Source of the DNA: Aquamicrobium sp.
GTDB lineage: Bacteria > Pseudomonadota > Alphaproteobacteria > Rhizobiales > Rhizobiaceae
Direction: 5' to 3'
Assembly: GCA_014860725.1 (NCBI GenBank)
Contig: JACZJD010000137.1
Span: forward strand, 1 to 13,601
DNA length: 13,601 nucleotides
Part shown: piece by piece, positions 1-6,808 of the stretch
How positions within the stretch are numbered: position 1 is the first letter of the stretch
Layout of the letters: the number at the start of each line of letters is the position of its first letter
Notes under the pieces: generated by a model
The model's input: the letters and a program-made list of their open reading frames with translations, nothing else
What the model was told of the DNA's origin: nothing
The model's database searches: none
Position numbers and translations under genes: made by a program

Positions 1-363
1 CGCGACGCGGTCGAAGCCGGCGACCGCGCCGGCATTGTCGCCCGCCTCGGCGAGAAGCGTGGCGTTGCGCATGCGCGCCAGCACCGGATAGGCGCCGTAG
101 CCGCCGGCCTCGAGCTCGGCGAGCGCGGCGCGGGCCTCCTCGGTCCTGCCGTCGCGGGCAAGCTCCAGCGCGTGGAGATAGGCGTCGCCCGACCTGTCGG
201 CGCGCGACTGGCTCCAGTAGTCCCAGCCGACCCAGGCGGCCGTCGCCAGCACGACGGCGACCGCCGCGGCGATGATCGCCGTGCCATAGCGGTCCCAGAT
301 CGCCTTCGCCTGGTCCTGGCGAAGCTCTTGGTCCACTTCACGAAAGAAACTGTCGTCCGACAT
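1..363 (-). CDS. Membrane-anchored TPR-like protein (YfgM/TPR_21 type), partial
   Basis: This leftward reading frame starts at an ATG (complement of 361-363) and stays open for 121 codons to the left edge, so the C-terminus is missing. The protein starts MSDDSFFREVDQELRQDQAK. A charged cytoplasmic N-terminus precedes one hydrophobic segment (about residues 28-46, AIIAAAVAVVLATAAWVGW). After that come Ala-rich helices that look like TPR units: DAYLHALELARDGRTEEA, then YPVLARMRNATLLAEAGD. This layout (short N-terminus, single membrane anchor, TPR-like domain outside) matches the YfgM/TPR_21 family, whose E. coli member is an accessory subunit of the Sec translocon. In many alphaproteobacteria such a gene lies just upstream of der (engA), which would be outside the window. 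Family membership is likely; the exact role is inferred. No convincing promoter was found upstream. Confidence 0.8.
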   Translation of the reverse strand, partial: MSDDSFFREVDQELRQDQAKAIWDRYGTAIIAAAVAVVLATAAWVGWDYWSQSRADRSGDAYLHALELARDGRTEEARAALAELEAGGYGAYPVLARMRNATLLAEAGDNAGAVAGFDRVA

Positions 364-523
364 CGTCCACCGGCGTTCGAGATTGGCGCGGACGCGAAGG
401 CGCGCCCGTCGAGATTGGCAAGCGTTTTAGCCGAAAATCGGTCGCATGGAAGGGGTTTCGGGAAAAGAGCGGCTTTTGCCGGCTTTCCGGCCCGCCCGAA
501 GCGGCGGAAAATCCGCCTTCCTC
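364..523. other. Intergenic gap between TPR-protein gene and tetR
   Basis: This 160-bp gap contains no credible gene. It has a 6-bp perfect hairpin GGCGGA-AAA-TCCGCC (503-517) just after the regulator's stop codon, and the short palindrome AAAAG-AGCGG-CTTTT (463-477) further on. Read leftward these could help end tetR transcription, but no clean stem followed by a T-run is present, so I do not call a terminator. The sequence TCGAGATTGGC occurs twice, about 30 bp apart, near the TPR-protein start. Confidence 0.4.
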
Positions 524-1243
524 TCAGGCCGGCGATGCCGGAGGGCTACGTTCCGGCGCCGGCGCGAAGGATCTCAGATAGCTCGCCGTCAGCGCCACGA
601 TCTCCTCCAGGATCTTCTCCTGCATGCCGGTCTCGTTGCGCTGGATGAAGTCGAGCGTCGCGGTGACGTATTCGGCGATCAGCCGGGCGCGGATGTCGAT
701 GTCCTCGCGGCGGATCGCCGGGAACTTGGCGTGCAGCAGGTCGGCGACGAAACCCGCGGCGCGGGCGTTGCCCTCCTGGTCGATCTCCCACAGCGACGGC
801 GAGGCGTGCATGGCCTGGCGCAGCGCGACCGAGCTCGCCTGTCCCTCGCGCAGCACGAACAGCTTGCGCATCACGTCGCCGTAGCCGTCGATCCAGTCGT
901 CGCGCTCCTTCAGCGCGCCGAGCTCGCGCTCCAGCAGCTCCAGCCTTTCGTCGAGCCGCAGGCGGGCGAGGTGGGCGAGGACGTGGTGCTTGTTGGGGAA
1001 GTAGCTGTAGAGCGTCGCGATGTTGATGCCGGCGGCGGCGGCGATCGCCTGCATGGTCACGGCCTCGAAGCCGCCCTGCTCGAGAATCGCGACCGCGGCG
1101 GCGAGGATCTGGTCGACCGTGGCGCGCGAGCGCTCCTGCTTGGGCCGCCGCCGCTTCGGCGCGGAAAGGGGGTCCTTCTTGCGGGCAGGCGCCTTGCCCG
1201 CGGGGCGGCCGTCCTTCCTCTCCTGCTGCCCGCCGCTCGCCAT
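524..1243 (-). CDS. TetR-family transcriptional regulator
   Basis: This is a one-component regulator of 239 residues, usual for TetR proteins. The N-terminal 35 residues are a Lys/Arg/Pro-rich tail (ARKKDPLSAPKRRRPKQERS). The DNA-binding domain follows at about residues 38-86: TVDQILAAAVAILEQGGFEA, then the helix-turn-helix MQAIAAAAGINIATLYSYFP, with the typical Y-x-Y-F-x-N-K end. The remaining helical part (about 90-239) should hold the ligand pocket and dimer face and shows no recognisable ligand signature. I chose the ATG at 1243 because GGAG lies 12 nt upstream; an in-frame ATG at 1294 would add 17 residues but has only a C-rich upstream stretch. The frame remains open far upstream into the TRAP genes, which is a high-GC shadow. 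The gene is divergent from the TRAP operon across a perfect palindrome, so it probably controls both itself and the operon. Confidence 0.9.
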   Translation of the reverse strand: MASGGQQERKDGRPAGKAPARKKDPLSAPKRRRPKQERSRATVDQILAAAVAILEQGGFEAVTMQAIAAAAGINIATLYSYFPNKHHVLAHLARLRLDERLELLERELGALKERDDWIDGYGDVMRKLFVLREGQASSVALRQAMHASPSLWEIDQEGNARAAGFVADLLHAKFPAIRREDIDIRARLIAEYVTATLDFIQRNETGMQEKILEEIVALTASYLRSFAPAPERSPPASPA

Positions 1244-1309
1244 GTCCGCGTCCGTCTCCGTCGTCGCTTTCCGCCCGGCAGCAATAGCCTGCATGGGGCG
1301 CGGATGCCA

Positions 1310-1351
1310 CCCGATCAAAAATGCAACTAAATACTTGCATTTTTGATCGGG
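1310..1351. promoter_or_regulatory. 42-bp perfect palindrome, likely TetR operator / divergent promoter
   Basis: The left arm CCCGATCAAAAATGCAA (1310-1326) and right arm TTGCATTTTTGATCGGG (1335-1351) are exact reverse complements around the spacer CTAAATAC. The site is an AT-rich island in GC-rich surroundings and sits between the divergent tetR and TRAP genes, where TetR regulators normally bind. TTGCAT (1335-1340) could be a -35 for the rightward operon, with AATGAT (1358-1363) as a weak -10 at 17 bp spacing; a repressor on the palindrome would then cover the promoter. The symmetry is seen directly; operator function is inferred. Confidence 0.75.
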
Positions 1352-1390
1352 CCGGACAATGATCGCCGAAATCCAGCCAGGGAGGATGCC

Positions 1391-2413
1391 ATGAGGAATT
1401 TCGTCGCGACGACGTCGCTGGCACTCGTGCTGAGCACGGGCGCATTCGCGCAGGACTATCCGCAGATGTCGGTTCGCTATGCGAACTTCCTGCCGGAAGG
1501 CTTCACGACCTCGGTGATCGACCAGTTCGTCGCCGACGAGATCGCGAAGCGCACCGACGGCAAGGTCAGGTTCGAGATGTTCCACGGCGGCACGCTGGGC
1601 GGGCCGGCCGAGATGGTCGAGCTGGTCGGCGCCGGCGCGGTCGACATCGGCAACTTCCCGGTCGGCTACTTCTTCAGCCAGTTCCCGGTCTCGGGCCTCG
1701 CCGACTCGCTGCCCATCATCTTCCCGACGGCCGAGGCCGCCGCGCAGGTGCAGAAGGACGCCTACGAGGCGCTGGAGGAGGTCAGGGCCGAGTTCGACGC
1801 CGCCAACCTCCACCCCTTCCTCTATCGCGGCCTGCCGCAGTACCGGCTCCTGTGCACGAAGCCGGTGAAGTCGCTCGCCGATTTCAACGGCCTCAAGGTC
1901 CGCACCTACGGCACCTTCCATCCGATCGTCTTCACCACCTTCAACGCGGTGCCGGTGAACATCGAGCTCGGCGAGATGTATGAGGGCCTGCAGCGCGGCA
2001 CGGTCGACTGCGCCTATCTCAACTACCAGACCGCCGCGCTCTACAACCTGTTCGAGGTGGCCAAATTCGCCAGCGACGCCGAGTTCGGCGCCACGCCGCT
2101 CTTCCTCACCTACGTCAACAAGGACGTGTGGGAAGCGTGGACGCCGGAGTTCCGCGCCCTGTTCGACGAGGTCGTGGCCGAGGCCGAGGCGAAGGCCGCA
2201 TCCGAGATCAACGCCGCCGAGGAAAGCGGGCTGGAGACGCTGAAGGCCAACGGCGTCGCGGTCGTCGCCTTCGAGGATCAGGAGAAGATGGAGGAGGCGC
2301 TGCCCGACTTCCTCGACCTGTGGATCGAGCATCTCGACAAGGCCGGGCACGGCGAGGCCGCGAAGAAGCACGCCGCCTTCGTCCGCGAGCGCCTGGCGGC
2401 CTATCAGCAGTAA
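1391..2413 (+). CDS. TRAP transporter periplasmic substrate-binding protein (DctP type)
   Basis: This 340-residue protein is the soluble receptor that captures an organic anion in the periplasm for the TRAP transporter. It begins with a signal peptide (MRNFVATTSLALVLSTGAFA) with probable cleavage before Gln21. The DctP pattern is clear: GTLGGPAEMVELVGAGAVDI (about 67-86), GLKVRTYG (167-174) with Arg171 as the expected carboxylate-binding arginine, and EMYEGLQRGTVDCAYL (195-210). Cys155 and Cys207 are the only cysteines in the mature protein and could form a disulphide. The ATG at 1391 is preceded by GGGAGGA at good spacing and places the signal peptide correctly; an upstream TTG start in the same frame is unlikely. 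It is the first gene of the operon, followed after 37 nt by the small membrane subunit. TRAP ligands are mostly carboxylates; which one cannot be read from the sequence. Confidence 0.93.
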   Translation: MRNFVATTSLALVLSTGAFAQDYPQMSVRYANFLPEGFTTSVIDQFVADEIAKRTDGKVRFEMFHGGTLGGPAEMVELVGAGAVDIGNFPVGYFFSQFPVSGLADSLPIIFPTAEAAAQVQKDAYEALEEVRAEFDAANLHPFLYRGLPQYRLLCTKPVKSLADFNGLKVRTYGTFHPIVFTTFNAVPVNIELGEMYEGLQRGTVDCAYLNYQTAALYNLFEVAKFASDAEFGATPLFLTYVNKDVWEAWTPEFRALFDEVVAEAEAKAASEINAAEESGLETLKANGVAVVAFEDQEKMEEALPDFLDLWIEHLDKAGHGEAAKKHAAFVRERLAAYQQ

Positions 2414-2450
2414 GGCCGTCTTGCTGCGGCATTCCGGGGAGGAGAACGGC

Positions 2451-2966
2451 ATGCGCATGCACGCCGCGGAGACTGCGCTTGCGTGGGGCTTGCGCGCAAG
2501 CGCGCTGATCGGCTGGGCGGCGCTCGGCCTGATGATGGTGGTGGGCACGGCCGACATCGTCGGCACCGCCTTCTTGCGGCGGCCGGTGGTCGGCGCCTTC
2601 GAGATGGCGGAATCGGCGCTCGCCGTCGTCATGTTCGTCGGCCTCGTCCACGTGCAGGCGCGGCAGAGCCACATCGTGGTCGATCTCGTGACGACGCGGC
2701 TGCGCGGGACGGCGCGGCGGCTCTCGGACTGCCTCGCGCTCCTCGGCACGCTGGTCGCGCTCTACCTCATCGCGCGCCAGACATGGCCGCTGATGCTCGA
2801 CAGCTGGCGCATCCGCGAGGTTGCGGGCGGCGTCCTCAACTTCCCGGTCTATCCGGTGAAGACGCTGGTCTGCCTCGGCGCGAGCATAGCCGCGCTCATC
2901 GCGGCGGGCCAGTTCGTCCGGTCGGTCATCCGGCTCTTCGCCGGGCGGGGGAGGGAGCAGGCATGA
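2451..2966 (+). CDS. TRAP transporter small membrane subunit (DctQ type)
   Basis: This 171-residue inner-membrane protein has about four hydrophobic segments, near residues 15-37, 50-67, 91-112 and 133-155, the usual DctQ topology. Family-like features are the DIVGTAFLRRPVVGAFEMAE stretch between the first two segments and a HVQARQSHIVVDLV loop after the second. DctQ pairs with the large subunit to form the Na+-driven membrane part of the transporter. The ATG at 2451 has a strong GGGGAGGAG ribosome-binding site about 6 nt upstream. The stop codon overlaps the start of the next gene (ATGA), which indicates translational coupling and fixed stoichiometry with the large subunit. Confidence 0.9.
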   Translation: MRMHAAETALAWGLRASALIGWAALGLMMVVGTADIVGTAFLRRPVVGAFEMAESALAVVMFVGLVHVQARQSHIVVDLVTTRLRGTARRLSDCLALLGTLVALYLIARQTWPLMLDSWRIREVAGGVLNFPVYPVKTLVCLGASIAALIAAGQFVRSVIRLFAGRGREQA

Positions 2967-4276
2967 GCCCGATCGAGCTCGGCCTCGCGGCCATCGCCGT
3001 CACGCTGGTGCTGGCGCTCGCCGGCATCCCCATCGGCCCGGCGATGATCCTCGCCGCCTGCGGCGGCATGTGGCTCACCGTCGGCGAGCGCTTCATGTGG
3101 GTGACGCTCAAGACGCTGCCCTACGACTTCGCCTCGCAATACACCTTCGTCGTGGTGCCGATGTTCGTGCTGATGGGCGTGGTCGCGGCCCGCGCCGACA
3201 TCATCCAGGACCTCTACCGCACCGCCTCGAAATGGATGGGCGGAACCCGCAGCGGCCTCTACGCCGCGACGGTGATCGCCTCGGCCGGCTTCTCGTCGAT
3301 CTCGGGCTCGACGGTGGTCAACTCCGCCGTGTTCGGCAAGGTGGCGCTGCCCGAGATGCTGAAGCACGGCTGCCACAAGGGCTTCAGCGCCGCCTCCATC
3401 GCGGCGGCCGGCACGCTCGCCGGCCTGATCCCGCCGTCGCTCTCCTTCGTCATCTACGGCATCCTCACCGGCCAGTCGATCGGCCAGCTCTTCATGGCCG
3501 GCGTGTTTCCCGGCCTTTTGACCATGTGCGGCTATCTGGTCGCCATCCTGATCGTCGTCCGCTTCTATCCGGCCTATGCGCCGACGACGCTGACGCGCTA
3601 TCCGCTCGGCGAGAAGATGCGCTCGCTCAAGGCGGTGTGGCCGATCCTCGTGCTGGCGACGCTGGTGCTCGGCGGCATCTATACCGGCACCATGCCGCCC
3701 TCGGCGGCCGGCGCCGTCGGTGCGGCCGGCGCGGTGCTGCTCGCCTTCGCCCGGCGCTCGCTCTCCGCGCGCGGCCTCGCCGATTCGCTGCAGGAGACGA
3801 TGATCCTGACCGCGACGCTGTTCATCGTCGTGGTCGGCGGGCTGCTGCTCGGCCGCTTCTTCGTCATCAGCGGCTTCATCCGCGAGATCACGGCGATCCT
3901 CGTCGCCTTCGACCTCGGCGTCTACGGTTTCATCCTCCTGGTGATCGCGCTCTACCTCGTGCTCGGCATGTTCGTGGACCCGCTGTCGATGGTCGTCGTC
4001 ACGCTGCCGGTCCTCTACCCGATCGCCCAGGCGCTCGACATCAACGGCATCTGGTTCGCCGTCATCGTCGTCAAGCTGGTCGAGATCGCGGCGGTGACGC
4101 CGCCCGTGGGGCTCAACCTCTTCGCGGTGATGGCCGCCTCCGACACCAAGATCTCGGCCGGCGAGATCTATCGCGGCATCCTGCCGCTGCTCGTCGCCGA
4201 GGTGTTCGTGCTCGCGCTGATCGTCGCCTTCCCGGCGATCTCCACCTGGCTGCCGGCGATGATGATCGGCAACTGA
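2963..4276 (+). CDS. TRAP transporter large permease subunit (DctM type)
   Basis: This 437-residue, highly hydrophobic protein is the channel-forming TRAP subunit of usual length. Recognisable DctM segments include IPIGPAMILAACGG near the N-terminus, the GFSSISGSTVVNSAVFGKVA loop, AAAGTLAGLIPPSLSFVIYG, the later FVDPLSMVVVTLPVLYP, and AAVTPPVGLNLFAV close to the C-terminus. These correspond to the Ser/Gly-rich re-entrant loops and the PPS and TPPVG turns seen throughout the family, where Na+ and substrate are thought to bind. The start ATG at 2963 overlaps the preceding stop codon by 4 bp, and GGGGGAGGG lies just upstream. The next gene begins after 32 nt, so all three transporter genes and the two enzymes after them are probably one transcript. 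Confidence 0.93.
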   Translation: MSPIELGLAAIAVTLVLALAGIPIGPAMILAACGGMWLTVGERFMWVTLKTLPYDFASQYTFVVVPMFVLMGVVAARADIIQDLYRTASKWMGGTRSGLYAATVIASAGFSSISGSTVVNSAVFGKVALPEMLKHGCHKGFSAASIAAAGTLAGLIPPSLSFVIYGILTGQSIGQLFMAGVFPGLLTMCGYLVAILIVVRFYPAYAPTTLTRYPLGEKMRSLKAVWPILVLATLVLGGIYTGTMPPSAAGAVGAAGAVLLAFARRSLSARGLADSLQETMILTATLFIVVVGGLLLGRFFVISGFIREITAILVAFDLGVYGFILLVIALYLVLGMFVDPLSMVVVTLPVLYPIAQALDINGIWFAVIVVKLVEIAAVTPPVGLNLFAVMAASDTKISAGEIYRGILPLLVAEVFVLALIVAFPAISTWLPAMMIGN

Positions 4277-4308
4277 CCCCGTTTCCCGCAATTCCGTTCG
4301 AGGCAAGA

Positions 4309-4782
4309 ATGACTGAGGCCGACAAGAAGATCACCTTTTCCGAGCTGCCCGCCCTTCTGGGCCAGACGGCCTACGTGTCCGACTGGATGGCCATCGACCG
4401 CGCGCATCTGTCGCTTTTCGCCACGGCGACCTATCTCGATCCGGCCCATGTCGACCTTTCGTTCAGCCGCAACAACGCCTTCGGCTCCGACCTGGTCGAC
4501 GGCATGCTGCTCCTGTCGATGCTGGTCTACTGGAACTTCCGCTACTTCCCGCTCGAAGGCGAGAGGCTGTGGGGCCTGAACTACGGCTTCGAGAAGGTGC
4601 GCTTCGTCACCCCCGTCATGGTCGGCGACCGCGTGCGCGCCACCTGCACGGTCGCGGACATGAAGAAGCGCGGCGACGGCTGGCTCGGCACGCTCTCGGT
4701 CACGGTCGAGAAGGAAGGCGCGGACAAGCCCGCCATGACAGCGGAATGGCTGGTGCTGTTCCTGGAGGGGGCCAATGGCTGA
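4309..4782 (+). CDS. MaoC-like hot-dog fold protein (enoyl-CoA hydratase-like)
   Basis: This 157-residue protein resembles single-domain MaoC/NodN-type dehydratases acting on acyl-CoA. The N-terminal half has FATATYLDPAHVD (about 37-49), equivalent to the hydratase-2 motif, and DLVDGMLLLSML (61-72), equivalent to the central hot-dog helix. The C-terminal half has NYGFEKVRFVTPVMVGDRVR (91-110), the strongly conserved strand of the fold. In known (R)-hydratases an Asp lies five residues before the catalytic His; here that position is Tyr42 before His47, with Asp44 at minus three. The usual His-Gly of the central helix is Asp-Gly (64-65). It may therefore be a divergent hydratase, a thioesterase-like variant, or have a displaced acid. 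A modest GAGG precedes the ATG. Its end overlaps the ligase gene by 8 bp, so the two are almost certainly made together and may handle the same acyl-CoA. Confidence 0.82.
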   Translation: MTEADKKITFSELPALLGQTAYVSDWMAIDRAHLSLFATATYLDPAHVDLSFSRNNAFGSDLVDGMLLLSMLVYWNFRYFPLEGERLWGLNYGFEKVRFVTPVMVGDRVRATCTVADMKKRGDGWLGTLSVTVEKEGADKPAMTAEWLVLFLEGANG

Positions 4783-6379
4783 GCCCTCGGCCGGCGCGGG
4801 CGCGGTGCCGCTGCTTGCGCGCATCTCCGACTATCCCGCCCACTGGGCCGAACGCACGCCGGAGGCGGCCGCCGTCTTCTTCGCGGGCGAGCGCTGGACC
4901 TTCCCCGAGCTCAGCGAGCGGGTGGACCGCTATGCGCGCGCGCTCCTCGCCGCCGGCGTCGAAAAGGGCGACCGCGTCTCGGTGCTGTCGACGCCGCGGC
5001 CGGAATTCTTCGTCGCCTTCCTCGCCACCGCCTCCATCGGCGGCATCTGGGTCGGGCTCAACCCGCGCTACACGCCGGGCGAGATCGCGCGCGTGCTTTC
5101 CGACGCCGCACCCTCCGTCGTCCTGGCGCTCGCCGCCTTCGAGGGCGAGGACCTTGCCGGCCGGCTGGCCGAGGCCGCGACGCTGGCGAAGTTCGACGGC
5201 CGGCTGGTCGCCTTCGGCGGTGAGCATGACGGCTTCGAGCCGCTCGACGCCTTCCTCGACGCCGGCAACGCCGTCGGCGACGCCGCGCTTGCCGCGCGCC
5301 GGGCTGAGGTGATGCCCGACGACCCGGTGCTGATCGTCTACACTTCCGGTTCCACCGGCGAGCCGAAGGGCGCGCTCCTCACCCATTTCGGCCTCTGCCA
5401 CGGCTACAGCACCCAGACAGCGCATTTCGCGCTGGAGGGCGCGTGCATCGTCTGCAATCTGCCGGTCAACCACATCGGCTGCGTCGGCGACCTGTGCTGC
5501 GCGCCGCTCACCGGCGGCGGGGCGATCACCTTCATGGAGCGCTTCGACCCCGAGGGCATCCTCGCGGCCATCGACAGCGGCCAGGTCCACTGCATGCTCG
5601 GCGTGCCGACCATGCTGCAGATCATGACCGAGCTGCCGTCCTTCGCCACCGCGGATTTCTCGCGCGTGCGGCTGATCTGCTGGGGCGGCGCGGCGCTGCC
5701 GCGCAACGTGCTGGCCAAGCTGCGCGAGAAGGGCTGCCGCCTCGGCGTCACCTACGGCATGTCCGAGGTGCCGGGCTCGATCACCATGTCGGATGCGGAC
5801 GCCGGCGACGAGGAGCTGACGCGGACCGTCGGCCGGCCGACGCCCGGGCTCGCCCTGCGCCTCGTCGCCGAGGACGGCCATGTCTGCGCGGTAGGCGAGG
5901 AGGGCGAGGTCCGGCTTCGCCATCCGAGCGTGCTCCACGCCTATTTCCGCCGCCCCGAGGCGACGCGGGAGGCGTTCGACGAGGATGGCTACCTGCGCAC
6001 CGGCGACGTCGGCGTGCTCGACGCGAGCGGCAACCTCCGGCTCGTCGGCCGCAAGAAGGAGATGTTCAAGTCCGGCGGCTACAACGTCTACCCGCGCGAG
6101 ATCGAGGTCTGCCTCGAGCAGCACCCCGACGTCGCGCTCGCCGCCGTGATCGGCGTCCCCGACCCGCTCTATCAGGAGGTGGGGCACGCCTACGTCATCC
6201 CGCGGCAGGGCGTGGCCCATGACGGGCTTTCCGAGGCGCTCGCCGCCTGGTGCCGCGAGCGGCTCGCCAACTACAAGCGGCCGAAGCGCATCACCGTCAG
6301 CGACGAGCTGCCGCTGCTGCCGGTCGGCAAGGTCGACAAGGTCGAGCTCAAGCGCCGTCAGGCGGCGGCTGCCGTCTGA
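4775..6379 (+). CDS. AMP-forming acyl-CoA ligase (ANL superfamily)
   Basis: This 534-residue cytoplasmic enzyme activates a carboxylic acid with ATP to an acyl-adenylate and then to acyl-CoA. The core motifs look intact: P-loop TSGSTGEPKG (190-199), YGMSE (327-331), YLRTGD (406-411) with the ribose-binding Asp411, the hinge region GRKKEMFKSGGYNVYPREIE (425-444), and PLLPVGKVDK (513-522) with the adenylation lysine Lys519. The length is normal for fatty-acid, aromatic-acid or carnitine-type ligases. The acyl-pocket region (about 225-310, with VNHIGCVGDLCCAPLTGGGA) does not reveal the substrate to me. Start ATG 4775 follows GGAGGGGG and overlaps the MaoC-like gene by 8 bp. Being last in an operon with a TRAP importer, it probably activates the imported acid; that is inference. 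Confidence 0.9.
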   Translation: MAEPSAGAGAVPLLARISDYPAHWAERTPEAAAVFFAGERWTFPELSERVDRYARALLAAGVEKGDRVSVLSTPRPEFFVAFLATASIGGIWVGLNPRYTPGEIARVLSDAAPSVVLALAAFEGEDLAGRLAEAATLAKFDGRLVAFGGEHDGFEPLDAFLDAGNAVGDAALAARRAEVMPDDPVLIVYTSGSTGEPKGALLTHFGLCHGYSTQTAHFALEGACIVCNLPVNHIGCVGDLCCAPLTGGGAITFMERFDPEGILAAIDSGQVHCMLGVPTMLQIMTELPSFATADFSRVRLICWGGAALPRNVLAKLREKGCRLGVTYGMSEVPGSITMSDADAGDEELTRTVGRPTPGLALRLVAEDGHVCAVGEEGEVRLRHPSVLHAYFRRPEATREAFDEDGYLRTGDVGVLDASGNLRLVGRKKEMFKSGGYNVYPREIEVCLEQHPDVALAAVIGVPDPLYQEVGHAYVIPRQGVAHDGLSEALAAWCRERLANYKRPKRITVSDELPLLPVGKVDKVELKRRQAAAAV

Positions 6380-6418
6380 CGACGATCTGAACCTTCGTAC
6401 GCCATGGCGGAGTCGGAA

Positions 6419-6503
6419 GCCCTGAACCCGCAGGGTTCGCAAGGGCGACCGCCCGTCGCCGGTCGTCCGGCGCCCCCTCCGGAGCGAAGCGGCCGCAGGC
6501 CGC
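6419..6503. repeat. Cluster of GC-rich hairpins between convergent ligase and tRNA genes
   Basis: Several inverted repeats are packed here. One is GAACCC-GCA-GGGTTC (6424-6438), extended by GCCCT (6419-6423) with AGGGC (6442-6446). Another is GGCGAC-CGCCC-GTCGCC (6444-6460), overlapping the first. The third is GCGGCC-GCA-GGCCGC (6489-6503). None is followed by a T-run on either strand, so they are not textbook intrinsic terminators. They lie between two genes transcribed towards each other and could still stop transcription or protect 3' ends. They could also be a degenerate intergenic palindromic element. The symmetry is seen; the function is inferred. Confidence 0.5.
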
Positions 6504-6524
6504 GACAGCGTGAGGAGAAGACGA

Positions 6525-6609
6525 TGGTGCGGGTGGCCGGACTCGAACCGGCATGCCTTGCGGCGGCGGATTTTGAGTCCGCTGCGTCTACCAATTCCAC
6601 CACACCCGC
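6525..6609 (-). tRNA. tRNA-Leu (anticodon CAA)
   Basis: The leftward 85-nt sequence folds as a class II tRNA. The acceptor stem GCGGGTG (6609-6603) pairs with CACCCGC (6535-6529), followed by discriminator A and an encoded CCA (6527-6525). The D-loop contains AATTGGTAGA. The anticodon arm is GCGGA-CTCAAAA-TCCGC, giving anticodon CAA, which reads the UUG leucine codon. The long variable arm is GCC-GCAA-GGC, and the T arm is GCCGG-TTCGAGT-CCGGC. The long variable arm together with a CAA anticodon identifies a leucine tRNA. A good promoter lies just upstream, and the gene appears to stand alone. Confidence 0.96.
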
Positions 6610-6625
6610 GGGCAGGATGCGCCGG

Positions 6626-6653
6626 ACTATACGGTGAGGGCAGGGGCCGTCAA
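6626..6653 (-). promoter_or_regulatory. Promoter of tRNA-Leu(CAA)
   Basis: Read leftward, TTGACG (complement of 6648-6653) and TATAGT (complement of 6626-6631) are separated by 16 bp and match the housekeeping sigma consensus well (5/6 in each hexamer). The -10 ends 16 nt before the mature tRNA 5' end, so the primary transcript would carry only a short leader for RNase P to remove. Confidence 0.75.
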
Positions 6654-6723
6654 GCGACGCATCGGCGCGGCACGGCAATTCGTTTCCCCGCGCTCGGCGC
6701 CACCCCTCACCCCCTGCTGGCGT

Positions 6724-6744
6724 CCTCTCCCGCTGAACGGCCGG
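6724..6744 (-). repeat. Left member of a flanking 21-bp inverted pair
   Basis: Read leftward this sequence starts CCGGCCGTTCAGCGGGAGAG. A version with two differences (C for G at base 12, A for G at base 20) occurs rightward at 7285-7305. The pair thus brackets the two palindromic elements in inverted orientation. CCTCTCCC at its left end also pairs with GGGAGAGG at 6761-6768. Confidence 0.55.
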
Positions 6745-6808
6745 GCAACCGCCGTGGGCAGGGAGAGGGAAGCCGGCGAGCAGGCGAAGGGCGCCGCCGC
6801 CACCACCG

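Noticed and set aside
503..517. Hairpin after tetR as an intrinsic terminator
   Set aside because: The stem is perfect but short and no T-run follows on the leftward strand.
524..2749. Leftward 741-codon open frame suggesting a large protein fused to the TetR domain
   Set aside because: Only the last third has TetR sequence; the rest lies antisense to the TRAP genes and reads as Arg/Ala/Glu/Leu-rich shadow sequence, as is common opposite high-GC genes.
2849..4306. Leftward 485-codon frame, His/Asp/Arg/Glu-rich
   Set aside because: It is antisense to the clear DctM gene; its composition mirrors codon-position bias and no domain is recognisable.
4700..6442. Leftward 580-codon frame
   Set aside because: It is antisense to the acyl-CoA ligase, whose motifs are intact on the other strand; no recognisable domain.
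6419..6446. Hairpin after the acyl-CoA ligase as a Rho-independent terminator
   Set aside because: The stem is interrupted and no T-run follows, so I list it only as a hairpin cluster.
6525..6609. tRNA-Leu as an integration site with the TRAP cluster as a genomic island
   Set aside because: No integrase, no partial duplication of the tRNA 3' end and no composition shift was seen in the window.
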